DNA from: HXMU1420-2 sp017643305
GTDB taxonomy: Bacteria; Pseudomonadota; Alphaproteobacteria; Rhodobacterales; Rhodobacteraceae
DNA: 64,000 bases
Direction of reading: 5' to 3'
Assembly (NCBI GenBank): GCA_965217135.1
Contig: OZ244249.1
Location: 3,844,001-3,908,000, forward strand
The position numbers and the translations under genes are program-made. Below the pieces are notes generated by a model, which searched no databases, had not been told where the DNA came from, and was given only the letters and a program-made list of their open reading frames with translations. Position 1 is the stretch's first letter, and each line of letters begins with the position of its first letter. Below, one piece after another: positions 1 to 9,047 of this stretch.

Positions 1-127
1 CGGGGCCATCGTGGCCGGCGGCAAGGGCGGCGCCGAAGACAAGATCGAAGCCATGCGCTCGGCCGGGATCATCGTGGCGGACAGCCCCGCGGGTCTGGGT
101 GAAGCCGTTTTGAAGGCGATCGGGTAA
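1..127 (+). CDS. sucD: Succinyl-CoA synthetase alpha subunit, C-terminal end (partial)
   Basis: Only the last 41 codons are in the window, read from base 2 to a TAA at 125-127. They include the stretch AGGKGGAEDKIEAM followed by SAGIIVADSPAGLGEAVL, which is the typical C-terminus of the ADP/GDP-forming succinyl-CoA ligase alpha chain. The enzyme makes succinate and ATP/GTP from succinyl-CoA in the TCA cycle. It is followed on the same strand by two DUF805 genes and then sucA-sucB, as expected for an alphaproteobacterial suc operon. The call rests on the conserved tail and on this context. Confidence 0.93.
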   Translation, partial: GAIVAGGKGGAEDKIEAMRSAGIIVADSPAGLGEAVLKAIG

Positions 128-138
128 GGTCGGCCGCG

Positions 139-726
139 ATGCTAGAGGCAACCGCAAACTGCTTTCGTAAGGCGCTCCGCTTTTCCGGGCGGAGCGACAC
201 TTATGAATTCTGGGGGTTCGCGTTTGCCATCTTCATCGCTTTCATCCTTGCTGCGGTCCTGAACCAATTGGTGTTCGGTCCGCAGAGCTCCGAATTTGTG
301 AAAGTATCGGTGGAAAACGGCACCAAGGTGAACATCCAGACCGGGACAAAAACAGCGTATGGGGCGGGGTCGTTTTCAGTGGCTGTCGGCCTGATCGTGC
401 TTGTCCCGCTGGCTTCTGCAGCCTGGCGGCGGATACAGGATACGGGGCGACCGGGATGGTTGCTGGTGATCCCAGCGGTATTGAGCGCAGTGCCCTTTGG
501 ACTGATGCAGCTGATGCCGGTCCAGGAACTGCAACTGCCGCCGGATGTCTTGGCGGCTGCCCCGCAACTGCCTGATGTCGTAGAGATCCCTGAGCCGAGT
601 ATCGGGCTGATTGTCGCCGTTGGCGCGTCCAGCCTCTGTGCCATTGTGCTGAGCCTATTCTGGTTAACGCGCGGCTCGGACGGACCCAACAAATTTGGCG
701 AACCCGTCGCCGAGGAGGCCGCATGA
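139..726 (+). CDS. DUF805 family membrane protein (first of a pair)
   Basis: A 195-residue membrane protein of the DUF805 (YhaH/YhaI-like) family, function unknown. Visible hallmarks are the N-terminal FRKALRFSGRSDTYEFWGF segment, in which an aromatic/Arg-rich stretch precedes the first membrane helix (about residues 27-48), the central SAAWRRIQDTGRPGWLLV motif (about 95-112), and the C-terminal FWLTRGSDGPNKFGEP signature (about 173-188). Between helices 1 and 2 is a periplasmic-type insertion of about 30 residues. It starts 11 bases after sucD and overlaps the next DUF805 gene by 4 bases, so it is probably cotranscribed with the suc genes. Its role there is not known. Confidence 0.85.
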   Translation: MLEATANCFRKALRFSGRSDTYEFWGFAFAIFIAFILAAVLNQLVFGPQSSEFVKVSVENGTKVNIQTGTKTAYGAGSFSVAVGLIVLVPLASAAWRRIQDTGRPGWLLVIPAVLSAVPFGLMQLMPVQELQLPPDVLAAAPQLPDVVEIPEPSIGLIVAVGASSLCAIVLSLFWLTRGSDGPNKFGEPVAEEAA

Positions 727-1256
727 CCTTTGGCACCGCAGTCCGGACCTGTTTCCGCAAATATGTCGGATTTTCCGGCCGGGCTGCGCGTGCCGAATAC
801 TGGTATTTCGTTCTTTTCGTGCTGATCGCCGGGGTTATTGCAAGCCTGCTCGATTACACGCTGTTTGCCGACAAATATCGGGACGCCAACACCGGCGACA
901 TCGTGGTAACCGTGTCGAACCAACCCATCAGCGCGCTGGTTACCCTGGTTCTGTTCCTGCCCCATTTCGCCGCCGCCTGGCGGCGGATGTACGATACCGG
1001 GCGCAGCGGTTTGTACGTCTTGCTGCCTTCGATCGTGGCGCTGGTGGCGCTGCTGGTTGCAGCCTTTGGGCTGGGGCTGGCGGATATGGCATCCGGCAAG
1101 CTGGACAGTTTTCTGACTGGGGCCACGTTGCTCTTGCTGATCCCGCTTTTGATCCTCGGCGTTCTGTCGCCTTTGATCGTTTTCTGGTGGCTGACCCGTC
1201 CAAGCCAGTCAGGCCCAAATTCCTACGGTCCCAACCCGCATGAGGTATCCCCATGA
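723..1256 (+). CDS. DUF805 family membrane protein (second of a pair)
   Basis: A 177-residue paralogue of the preceding gene with the same plan: FRKYVGFSGRAARAEYWYF at residues 11-29, a first membrane helix, AAWRRMYDTGRSGLYVLLP at about 82-100, two more helices, and a C-terminal WWLTRPSQSGPNSYGPNP tail. It overlaps the first copy by 4 bases at its start and sucA by 4 bases at its end, so all three are likely translationally coupled. The pair probably arose by tandem duplication. No enzymatic motif is visible. Confidence 0.85.
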   Translation: MTFGTAVRTCFRKYVGFSGRAARAEYWYFVLFVLIAGVIASLLDYTLFADKYRDANTGDIVVTVSNQPISALVTLVLFLPHFAAAWRRMYDTGRSGLYVLLPSIVALVALLVAAFGLGLADMASGKLDSFLTGATLLLLIPLLILGVLSPLIVFWWLTRPSQSGPNSYGPNPHEVSP

Positions 1257-4213
1257 CCGAACATACCCCAAACGACCAGTTCCATGCATCTTCCTTCATG
1301 CAAGGGCACAATGCGGAATATCTGGAACAGCTGTACGCCCAGTATGCCAATGACCCCAACGCAGTGGATGCCGCATGGGCTGAGTTTTTCCGCCAGATGG
1401 GGGATGCCGAACTGGATGTGAAGGCCGAGGCGCAGGGCCCGTCTTGGGCACGCCGGGATTGGCCGCCAGTGCCGGGGGATGATCTCACCGCGGCACTGAC
1501 CGGGGATTGGCCGGAGCCTGCCACCGAGGCCAAGGAAGCGGGAAACAAGATTGCCGCCAAGGCCGCCGAGAAGGGCGTGCAGGTGTCGGATGAGGCGATC
1601 AAGCGGGCGGTGCTGGATTCCATCCGCGCGCTGATGCTGATCCGGGCCTACCGGATCCGGGGCCACCTGGCCGCCGATCTGGACCCGCTGGGCATGCTGG
1701 AAGCCGTGCCGCACCCGGAGCTGGACCCCAAGACCTATGGCTTTACCGAAGCCGACATGGACCGCCCGATTTTCATCGACAACGTGCTGGGCCTGCAGGT
1801 GGCCTCGATCCGCCAGATCCTGGAACTGGTGAAACGCACTTATTGTGGCACCTTTGCGCTGCAGTACATGCATATCTCCGACCCCGAAGAAGCCGCCTGG
1901 CTGAAGGAGCGGATCGAAGGTCTGGGCAAGGAAATTCATTTTACCGGCGAAGGGCGCAAGGCCATTCTGAACAAGATGGTCGAGGCGGAAGGGTTCGAAA
2001 AGTTTCTGCACGTCAAATACATGGGCACCAAACGTTTCGGTCTGGACGGCGGCGAAAGCCTGATCCCCGCAATGGAGCAGATCATCAAGCGCGGCGGCGC
2101 GCTGGGGGTCAAGGAAATCGTCATCGGCATGCCGCACCGGGGCCGTCTTTCGGTGCTTGCCAACGTGATGGGCAAGCCGTATCGCGCCATTTTCAACGAA
2201 TTCCAGGGCGGTAGCTTCAAGCCCGAGGATGTCGACGGCTCGGGCGATGTGAAATACCACCTCGGTGCGTCGTCTGACCGGGAATTCGACGGCAACACCG
2301 TACACCTGTCGCTGACCGCTAACCCCAGCCATCTGGAGGCTGTGAACCCCGTCGTACTCGGCAAGGCCCGTGCCAAACAGGACCAGTTGAACGATGCCGA
2401 CCGCACCACAGTTCTGCCCGTGCTGCTGCATGGTGATGCAGCATTTGCCGGTCAGGGTGTTGTGGCAGAATGTTTTGGGCTGTCGGGCCTGCGTGGCCAC
2501 AGGACTGGTGGCACCATCCATATCGTTGTGAACAACCAGATCGGCTTCACCACCGCGCCGCACTTCTCGCGCTCGTCGCCCTACCCCACGGACATCGCGC
2601 TGATGGTTGAGGCACCAATTTTCCACGTCAACGGGGATGACCCCGAGGCTGTGGTGCACGCCGCCAAGGTTGCCGTGGAATTCCGCCAGAAGTTCCACAA
2701 GGACGCAGTCATCGACATGTTCTGCTATCGCCGCTTCGGTCACAACGAAGGCGATGAGCCCATGTTCACAAACCCTGTCATGTACAAGAAGATCAAGACC
2801 CACAAAACCACGCTGTCGGTTTACACCGACCGGCTGGTGCAGGACGGTCTGATACCCGAGGGTGAGATCGAGGATATGAAGGCCGCCTTTCAGATCCACC
2901 TGAACGAAGAATTCGAGGCGGGTAAAGAGTACCGCCCCAACAAGGCCGACTGGCTGGACGGCCGCTGGTCGCATCTGGACCGGCGCGGGGCGGACTACCA
3001 GCGTGGCAAGACTGCAATCACCGAAGAAACCATGGCCGAAATCGGTCGGGCGCTGACCCGCACGCCAGAGGGATTCCCGATGCACCGCACAGTGTCCCGT
3101 CTGCTGGAAGCCAAGTCGCAAATGTTTGAAACCGGCGAAGGGTTTGACTGGGCCACCGGCGAAGCGCTGGCCTACGGGTCCCTGCTGACCGAAGGATACC
3201 CAGTGCGACTGGCCGGTCAGGACAGCACGCGTGGCACGTTTTCCCAGCGCCATTCCGGCTTCGTCAATCAGGACACGGAAGAACGCTACTATCCGCTAAA
3301 CCACATCCGTGAGGGCCAGGAACGGTACGAAGTGATCGATTCCATGCTGTCGGAATACGCAGTGCTGGGTTTCGAATACGGCTATTCGCTGGCTGAGCCC
3401 AACGCACTGGTCCTGTGGGAAGCGCAGTTTGGCGACTTTGCCAATGGCGCGCAGATCATGTTCGACCAGTTTGTCAGCTCGGGTGAAAGCAAATGGCTGC
3501 GGATGTCCGGTCTTGTCTGCCTGCTGCCGCACGGGTTCGAAGGCCAGGGACCGGAACATTCCAGCGCCCGCCTGGAACGCTTCCTGCAGATGTGCGGTCA
3601 GGACAACTGGATCGTTGCCAACTGCACGACCCCGGCCAACTATTTCCATATCCTGCGCCGCCAGATCCATCGGGATTTCCGCAAACCGTTGATCCTGATG
3701 ACGCCCAAGTCTTTGCTGCGCCACAAGCTGGCCGTGTCGCGAGCCGAAGATTTTACTGGCGAAAGCAGCTTCCACCGGGTGCTGTGGGACGATGCCCAGC
3801 ACGGGAATTCCGACACCCAGCTGAAGCCCGATGACCAGATCCGCCGCTTGGTGCTGTGTTCGGGCAAGGTCTATTTCGACCTGCTGGAAGAACGCGATGC
3901 GCGCGGGCTGGACGATGTGTACCTGATGCGGGTGGAGCAGTTCTATCCGTTCCCGGCCCTGTCCATGGTGAACGAGCTGGAGCGCTTCAAGCAGGCAGAA
4001 ATCGTCTGGTGCCAGGAAGAGCCCAAGAACCAAGGCGCCTGGAGCTTCATCGAACCCAACATCGAATGGGTCCTGAACCGCATCGGCGCCAAGCACACCC
4101 GCCCGGTCTATGCCGGACGCGCCACATCCGCCTCGCCCGCGACAGGTCTGGCGAGCCAACACAAAGCACAACAAGCGGCGCTCGTCGACGAAGCGCTGAC
4201 CATCGAAGGATAA
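1253..4213 (+). CDS. sucA: 2-oxoglutarate dehydrogenase E1 component
   Basis: A 986-residue thiamine diphosphate enzyme that decarboxylates 2-oxoglutarate and passes the succinyl group to SucB. Its length is normal for the family. Visible landmarks are the N-terminal E2-binding segment (FMQGHNAEYLEQLYAQYANDP, split around residues 15-36), MPHRGRLSVLANVMGKP near 292, HGDAAFAGQGVVAE near 392, NNQIGFTTAP near 424, RRFGHNEGDEP near 487, and the C-terminal CQEEPKNQGAWSF near 921. Its ATG overlaps the upstream DUF805 stop, and sucB begins 6 bases after its stop. This is the central gene of the suc block and is unlikely to be anything else. Confidence 0.98.
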   Translation: MTEHTPNDQFHASSFMQGHNAEYLEQLYAQYANDPNAVDAAWAEFFRQMGDAELDVKAEAQGPSWARRDWPPVPGDDLTAALTGDWPEPATEAKEAGNKIAAKAAEKGVQVSDEAIKRAVLDSIRALMLIRAYRIRGHLAADLDPLGMLEAVPHPELDPKTYGFTEADMDRPIFIDNVLGLQVASIRQILELVKRTYCGTFALQYMHISDPEEAAWLKERIEGLGKEIHFTGEGRKAILNKMVEAEGFEKFLHVKYMGTKRFGLDGGESLIPAMEQIIKRGGALGVKEIVIGMPHRGRLSVLANVMGKPYRAIFNEFQGGSFKPEDVDGSGDVKYHLGASSDREFDGNTVHLSLTANPSHLEAVNPVVLGKARAKQDQLNDADRTTVLPVLLHGDAAFAGQGVVAECFGLSGLRGHRTGGTIHIVVNNQIGFTTAPHFSRSSPYPTDIALMVEAPIFHVNGDDPEAVVHAAKVAVEFRQKFHKDAVIDMFCYRRFGHNEGDEPMFTNPVMYKKIKTHKTTLSVYTDRLVQDGLIPEGEIEDMKAAFQIHLNEEFEAGKEYRPNKADWLDGRWSHLDRRGADYQRGKTAITEETMAEIGRALTRTPEGFPMHRTVSRLLEAKSQMFETGEGFDWATGEALAYGSLLTEGYPVRLAGQDSTRGTFSQRHSGFVNQDTEERYYPLNHIREGQERYEVIDSMLSEYAVLGFEYGYSLAEPNALVLWEAQFGDFANGAQIMFDQFVSSGESKWLRMSGLVCLLPHGFEGQGPEHSSARLERFLQMCGQDNWIVANCTTPANYFHILRRQIHRDFRKPLILMTPKSLLRHKLAVSRAEDFTGESSFHRVLWDDAQHGNSDTQLKPDDQIRRLVLCSGKVYFDLLEERDARGLDDVYLMRVEQFYPFPALSMVNELERFKQAEIVWCQEEPKNQGAWSFIEPNIEWVLNRIGAKHTRPVYAGRATSASPATGLASQHKAQQAALVDEALTIEG

Positions 4214-4219
4214 TACAAG

Positions 4220-5734
4220 ATGACGATCCAAGTGCGCGTGCCCATTCTGGGCGAATCTGTCACCGAAGCTACCGTTGCCACCTGGTTCAAGAAACTGGGC
4301 GACACAGTGGCCGCAGACGAAATGCTGTGCGAACTGGAAACCGACAAGGTGACAGTGGAGGTCCCCGCACCTGCCGCCGGCACGATCATGGAACTGGTGG
4401 CCGCCGAGGGCGATACCGTGGGTGTCGATGCGCTTCTGGCCACAATTGAAGAAGGCGGGGCTACCGCCGCCGAGGCCTCTGCTGCCGCCAAGCCTGCGCC
4501 CGCGCCTGTGGCCTCTGACGCTCCGGCTTCCACCGTGGATGTCATGGTGCCAACGCTGGGTGAAAGTGTGGCGGAAGCCACTGTCAGCACTTGGTTCAAG
4601 CAGGTCGGCGACAGCGTCCAGCAGGACGAAATGCTGTGCGAACTGGAAACCGACAAAGTCTCGGTCGAAGTGCCTGCTCCGGCCTCCGGCGTGCTGACCG
4701 AAATCCTCGCCCCAGAAGGCACCACGGTTGAAGCGTCGGCCAAGCTGGCGGTGATCTCGGGTACCGCCGGGGCGGCTGCCACGGCTCCCGCTCCTGCCGC
4801 GCCTGCGGCCCCCGCCGCGGCTGCGTCCAGCAAAGACGTGGAAAATGCGCCCTCTGCCAAAAAGGCGATGGCGGAAGCCGGGATCAGCGCCGATGCTGTC
4901 ACCGGCACGGGGCGCGACGGGCGCGTTATGAAAGAAGACGTGCAAAAAGCCACCGCTGCGGCCGCAGCCGCCACTGCGGCCGCCCCCGCCCCGGCCGCGG
5001 CCATCCCACGTGCGCCGGTGCCAGCCGATGATGCGGCGCGTGAAGAACGGGTGAAAATGACGCGCCTGCGCCAGACCATCGCCCGCCGCCTGAAGGACGC
5101 CCAGAACACCGCTGCGATCCTCACCACCTATAACGAGGTGGACATGACCGCCGTCATGGCGCTACGCAACCAGTACAAGGACGAGTTCGAGAAAAAGCAT
5201 GGCGTACGCTTGGGCTTCATGTCCTTCTTCACCAAGGCCTGTTGTCACGCCCTGCGCGAAGTGCCCGAGGTGAATGCCGAGATCGATGGCACCGACATCG
5301 TCTACAAGAACTTCGTGCATATGGGTATCGCTGCGGGCACCCCGCAGGGCCTGGTGGTGCCGGTAATCCGCGATGCGGATTCCATGTCCTTTGCCGAGAT
5401 CGAAAAAGCCATCGGCGAAAAAGGCCGCCGCGCCCGCGATGGCAAGCTTTCTATGGCCGAAATGCAAGGCGGTACATTCACAATCTCCAATGGCGGCGTC
5501 TACGGCTCGCTTATGTCAGCGCCGATCCTGAACCCGCCACAGTCGGGCATCCTCGGCATGCACAAGATCCAAGACCGGCCGATGGTCATCGGCGGCGAGA
5601 TCGTGATCCGCCCGATGATGTACCTGGCGCTGTCCTATGACCACCGGATCGTCGACGGCAAAGGCGCGGTCACCTTCCTCGTCCGCGTGAAAGATGCACT
5701 GGAGGATCCGCAACGGTTGTTGATGGATTTGTAA
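4220..5734 (+). CDS. sucB: Dihydrolipoyllysine succinyltransferase (E2), two lipoyl domains
   Basis: A 504-residue E2 core of the 2-oxoglutarate dehydrogenase complex. Two lipoyl domains are visible, each with a lipoylation motif ELETDKV (Lys near 43 and 145), separated and followed by Ala/Pro-rich flexible linkers. A peripheral subunit-binding domain follows at about 210-245 (SAKKAMAEAGISADAVTGTG), then the acyltransferase domain from about 275, with the catalytic YDHRIVDGKGA motif near 471. Many proteobacterial SucB proteins have one lipoyl domain and about 400 residues. The two-domain form is seen in Rhodobacteraceae. It is coupled to sucA by a 6-base gap. Confidence 0.97.
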   Translation: MTIQVRVPILGESVTEATVATWFKKLGDTVAADEMLCELETDKVTVEVPAPAAGTIMELVAAEGDTVGVDALLATIEEGGATAAEASAAAKPAPAPVASDAPASTVDVMVPTLGESVAEATVSTWFKQVGDSVQQDEMLCELETDKVSVEVPAPASGVLTEILAPEGTTVEASAKLAVISGTAGAAATAPAPAAPAAPAAAASSKDVENAPSAKKAMAEAGISADAVTGTGRDGRVMKEDVQKATAAAAAATAAAPAPAAAIPRAPVPADDAAREERVKMTRLRQTIARRLKDAQNTAAILTTYNEVDMTAVMALRNQYKDEFEKKHGVRLGFMSFFTKACCHALREVPEVNAEIDGTDIVYKNFVHMGIAAGTPQGLVVPVIRDADSMSFAEIEKAIGEKGRRARDGKLSMAEMQGGTFTISNGGVYGSLMSAPILNPPQSGILGMHKIQDRPMVIGGEIVIRPMMYLALSYDHRIVDGKGAVTFLVRVKDALEDPQRLLMDL

Positions 5735-5741
5735 GCCAATG

Positions 5742-5793
5742 TTGGGTTAGCACCCGCCTTACGTATCTAAAAGCGTAGGGTGGGTGAAACCAA
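5742..5793. repeat. Imperfect inverted repeat after sucB (REP-like)
   Basis: Arm 5742-5763 and arm 5774-5793 are imperfectly complementary: the first ends ACCCGCCTTACG and the second begins CGTAGGGTGGGT, and the outer ends also pair (TTGG...CCAA). The loop is about 10 bases. The GTAGGGTGGGT type of arm is common in dispersed intergenic repeats of many bacteria, so this is probably a REP-like element rather than a classical terminator, as there is no T-run. It lies between sucB and the MAPEG gene. Confidence 0.5.
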
Positions 5794-5809
5794 TCGCATA
5801 GGGTGCCCC

Positions 5810-6199
5810 ATGACCCCTGAACTCACCTCCCTCACGCTCGCCGCGCTACTGCAGGTGCTCCAGCTCTGCCTCTATTCCGTTGCGGGCCAGGCGCAGCTTG
5901 GTACAAAAACAGCACTGAAGCCGCGCGACGACACCCCCGCGCTGACCGGCACCCCCGGCCGTATCAAACGCGCCTTGGACAACCATTTCGAAGGGCTTTT
6001 GCTGTTCGCCATTGCTTGCATCGTCATCACCGTCTCGGACCAGTCCACCCCGCTAACCACCACCTGCGCCTGGATCTACCTCGCCGCCCGTGTGCTTTAT
6101 ATCCCGGCCTATGTCTTCGGCTGGGTCCCATGGCGGTCGCTGATCTGGGCCATGGGCTTTCTCACAACCACTATCATGCTCTTCTCAATACTCATCTGA
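5810..6199 (+). CDS. MAPEG family membrane protein
   Basis: A 129-residue integral membrane protein of the MAPEG type (membrane-associated proteins in eicosanoid and glutathione metabolism). Features seen are four hydrophobic helices, a conserved NHFEGLLLF motif around residue 52 (the family's N-x-x-E pattern), and an ARVLYIPAYVFG segment near 87. The ATG at 5810 was preferred over a further upstream codon because it follows immediately with the hydrophobic N-terminus typical of the family. It sits between sucB and lpdA, but nothing shows a link to 2-oxoglutarate oxidation. The substrate is unknown. Confidence 0.8.
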   Translation: MTPELTSLTLAALLQVLQLCLYSVAGQAQLGTKTALKPRDDTPALTGTPGRIKRALDNHFEGLLLFAIACIVITVSDQSTPLTTTCAWIYLAARVLYIPAYVFGWVPWRSLIWAMGFLTTTIMLFSILI

Positions 6200-6220
6200 C
6201 GTCCCTCTTCCACTTGCACT

Positions 6221-6257
6221 AAATATCCCGGGGGTCCGGGGGCTGGCCCCCAGTCCG
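6221..6257. repeat. GC-rich intergenic hairpin repeat (AATATCCCGGGGG type)
   Basis: The segment begins AAATATCCCGGGGGTCC and continues into a five-G/five-C hairpin (GGGGG at 6238-6242, CCCCC at 6247-6251, loop CTGG). From memory, this AATATCCCGGGGG...GGGGGC...GCCCCC pattern recurs in intergenic DNA of many Rhodobacteraceae. Only one copy is in this window, so its dispersed nature cannot be confirmed here. It sits between the MAPEG gene and lpdA. Confidence 0.45.
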
Positions 6258-6282
6258 ACCGCCAAACAAAAGGACCACACCC

Positions 6283-7671
<1,389 letters not shown>

Positions 7672-7680
7672 GAAATTTAT

Positions 7681-7705
7681 ACCCCGCCTCGAAAAGAAGC
7701 GGGGT
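7681..7705. terminator. Hairpin between convergent lpdA and tetR
   Basis: The arms ACCCCGC (7681-7687) and GCGGGGT (7699-7705) are perfectly complementary and extend by A/T pairs (TAT...GTA) with an 11-base loop. The structure lies between the converging 3' ends of lpdA (stop at 7671) and the TetR gene (stop at 7716), so it could end transcripts from both sides. T-runs on either side are short. Confidence 0.65.
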
Positions 7706-7715
7706 GTATTTGTGT

Positions 7716-8318
7716 TCAGTTAGACGGGGATTGCGGAAGCATCCACGCGTCCCAATAGATTTTTAGGCGATCTTCGAATGCAGTCGACTCATGGAGGGCG
7801 CAGAACTGCAGTGACATGGACTGAATGGCAAAGCCCTGAACACCTTCGGCAATCAACTCGGGCGAAATGTCAGTCCGGTATGAACCTGCTTTGACCCATT
7901 CTTCCACCAGATAAACGTATCTGCCTAACGTGTTGGCGATTGGACCGATCTCGGCAATTGCGGCCGCCCCGGAATACCGAAGGATCAGATCAAACACATA
8001 GCGTTCCTGCATCATGCATTGGTGGTATGGTCGCATGGCCGAGATCATGCCCGGGATAGAAACAGGCACCGGACCTGCTTCTGCCTGATCCAGACTTGAG
8101 TCCATTTCCGCACCGATCAGGATTTCCATCAGCGCATCCTTATCGCGAAAATGCGCGAAGAACGTGCCCTTAGCGACGCTTGCACCGAGAACAATCTCTT
8201 CCACTCTCAAACCCTCATAACCACATGTTTTAACGAGGTCTCCGGCCATGGAAAGCAACCGAGCCCGAGTTTGGAGTGTGCGTTTTTGAACTGCTTTCGC
8301 CATGTCCTTAGTGTGCAT
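7716..8318 (-). CDS. TetR/AcrR family transcriptional regulator
   Basis: A 200-residue one-component regulator. The N-terminal helix-turn-helix is clear: LRVEEIVLGASVAKGTFFAHF at about residues 39-59, ending in FRDKDALMEIL. The C-terminal two thirds are a ligand domain with no assignable specificity. It is transcribed away from a flavodoxin-fold oxidoreductase, and the 84-base gap holds three GACC-N2-GGTC palindromes that are its probable operators, one immediately in front of its own start, so autorepression is likely. A start at MAKAVQ (8303) is also possible. Base composition is a little lower in G+C than in the suc block. Confidence 0.9.
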   Translation of the reverse strand: MHTKDMAKAVQKRTLQTRARLLSMAGDLVKTCGYEGLRVEEIVLGASVAKGTFFAHFRDKDALMEILIGAEMDSSLDQAEAGPVPVSIPGMISAMRPYHQCMMQERYVFDLILRYSGAAAIAEIGPIANTLGRYVYLVEEWVKAGSYRTDISPELIAEGVQGFAIQSMSLQFCALHESTAFEDRLKIYWDAWMLPQSPSN

Positions 8319-8322
8319 TATT

Positions 8323-8387
8323 TTTGACCGCGGTCAAATTTAATATTGACCATGGTCAATTTTCCATACATTAAATGACCACGGTCA
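8323..8387. promoter_or_regulatory. Three palindromic operators in a divergent promoter region
   Basis: Three copies of one dyad: 8323-8338 (TTTGACCGCGGTCAAA, perfect), 8345-8360 (ATTGACCATGGTCAAT, perfect) and 8376-8387 (TGACCACGGTCA, perfect in its outer five base pairs). The first two centres are 22 bases apart (two helical turns) and the third is 29 further on. The array fills the space between the TetR start and the oxidoreductase start at 8403. This is the expected target of the adjacent TetR protein; binding itself is inference. Confidence 0.8.
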
Positions 8388-8402
8388 GTTTTAGAGTGCC
8401 TC

Positions 8403-8996
8403 ATGAAACAGAAAAAGATATTCATCCTGGACGGGCACCCAGCCGCCAGCAGCTTGTCTCGCAGTCTTGCAGAAACTTATGCCCAGTCAGCACGCGACGC
8501 CGGACACGATGTGCGAGTTGCACATCTGAGCCATCTGGAATTTGACGAAGACTTTGGTCAGGGCAGCTACACCGACTTCAAGCCGCTGGAACCGGCGCTG
8601 GAAGATGTGTTGTCGAACCTTGAGTGGAGCAATCATCTGGTGCTTGTTTCGCCGATGTGGTGGGGCGGGCTTCCCGCGCGGTTGAAAGGTCTGATCGACC
8701 GCACATTTGTCCCCGGACGTACCTTTGACACCCACAACCTGAACTATACCGGAATGCCATCACCGATGCTGAAAGGGCGAACAGCACGTGTGATCCTTAC
8801 ATCAGATACGCCGGGTTGGTTCATGCGTATTGCCTATCGGCGTGCGCTGATTTGGCAACTCAAAGGTCAGATACTGGGGTTTGTCGGCTTCAAACCTGCA
8901 AAATTCACCTGGTTTTCCGGAGCAAGCCATCCCAAGCCAGGCGTTGTTGAAAAATGGATGGACAAGGTAAGATCCATCGGCGCGCAAGCGGCTTGA
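8403..8996 (+). CDS. NAD(P)H dehydrogenase (quinone)-like flavodoxin-fold protein
   Basis: A 197-residue protein of the flavodoxin_2 / NAD(P)H oxidoreductase family (KefF/MdaB/YwrO relatives). Visible: an N-terminal FILDGHPAASSLSRSLAETY FMN-binding loop, LVLVSPMWWGGLPARLKGLIDRTF near residue 80 (the family's P-x-W-W-x-x-x-P-A-x-L-K motif), and a GW-rich third flavin loop near 138. Such enzymes reduce quinones or similar electrophiles with NAD(P)H. It is divergent from a TetR regulator with a shared operator array, which suggests an inducible detoxification pair. The inducer is unknown. Confidence 0.88.
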   Translation: MKQKKIFILDGHPAASSLSRSLAETYAQSARDAGHDVRVAHLSHLEFDEDFGQGSYTDFKPLEPALEDVLSNLEWSNHLVLVSPMWWGGLPARLKGLIDRTFVPGRTFDTHNLNYTGMPSPMLKGRTARVILTSDTPGWFMRIAYRRALIWQLKGQILGFVGFKPAKFTWFSGASHPKPGVVEKWMDKVRSIGAQAA

Positions 8997-9008
8997 GCTT
9001 ACGTATGC

Positions 9009-9044
9009 CAGAGACCTCTTCTAAAGCACCAGAAGAGGTCTCTG
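9009..9044. terminator. Perfect 14-bp stem-loop between convergent genes
   Basis: CAGAGACCTCTTCT (9009-9022) and AGAAGAGGTCTCTG (9031-9044) are exact reverse complements with an 8-base loop. The hairpin sits between the oxidoreductase stop (8996) and the 3' end of the PPOX pseudogene (stop at 9048-9050), so it can act on both strands. Confidence 0.7.
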
Positions 9045-9047
9045 CCT

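Noticed and set aside
1223..3253. Very long minus-strand open frame (676 codons) opposite sucA
   Set aside because: It mirrors sucA in a GC-rich genome, where third-position bias keeps the antisense frame open. No family motifs or ribosome site are seen, and sucA is certain.
3296..5127. Long minus-strand open frames opposite sucA/sucB, one rich in Gly and His
   Set aside because: They are antisense shadows of the Ala/Pro-rich linkers in sucB and of the sucA end; composition explains them.
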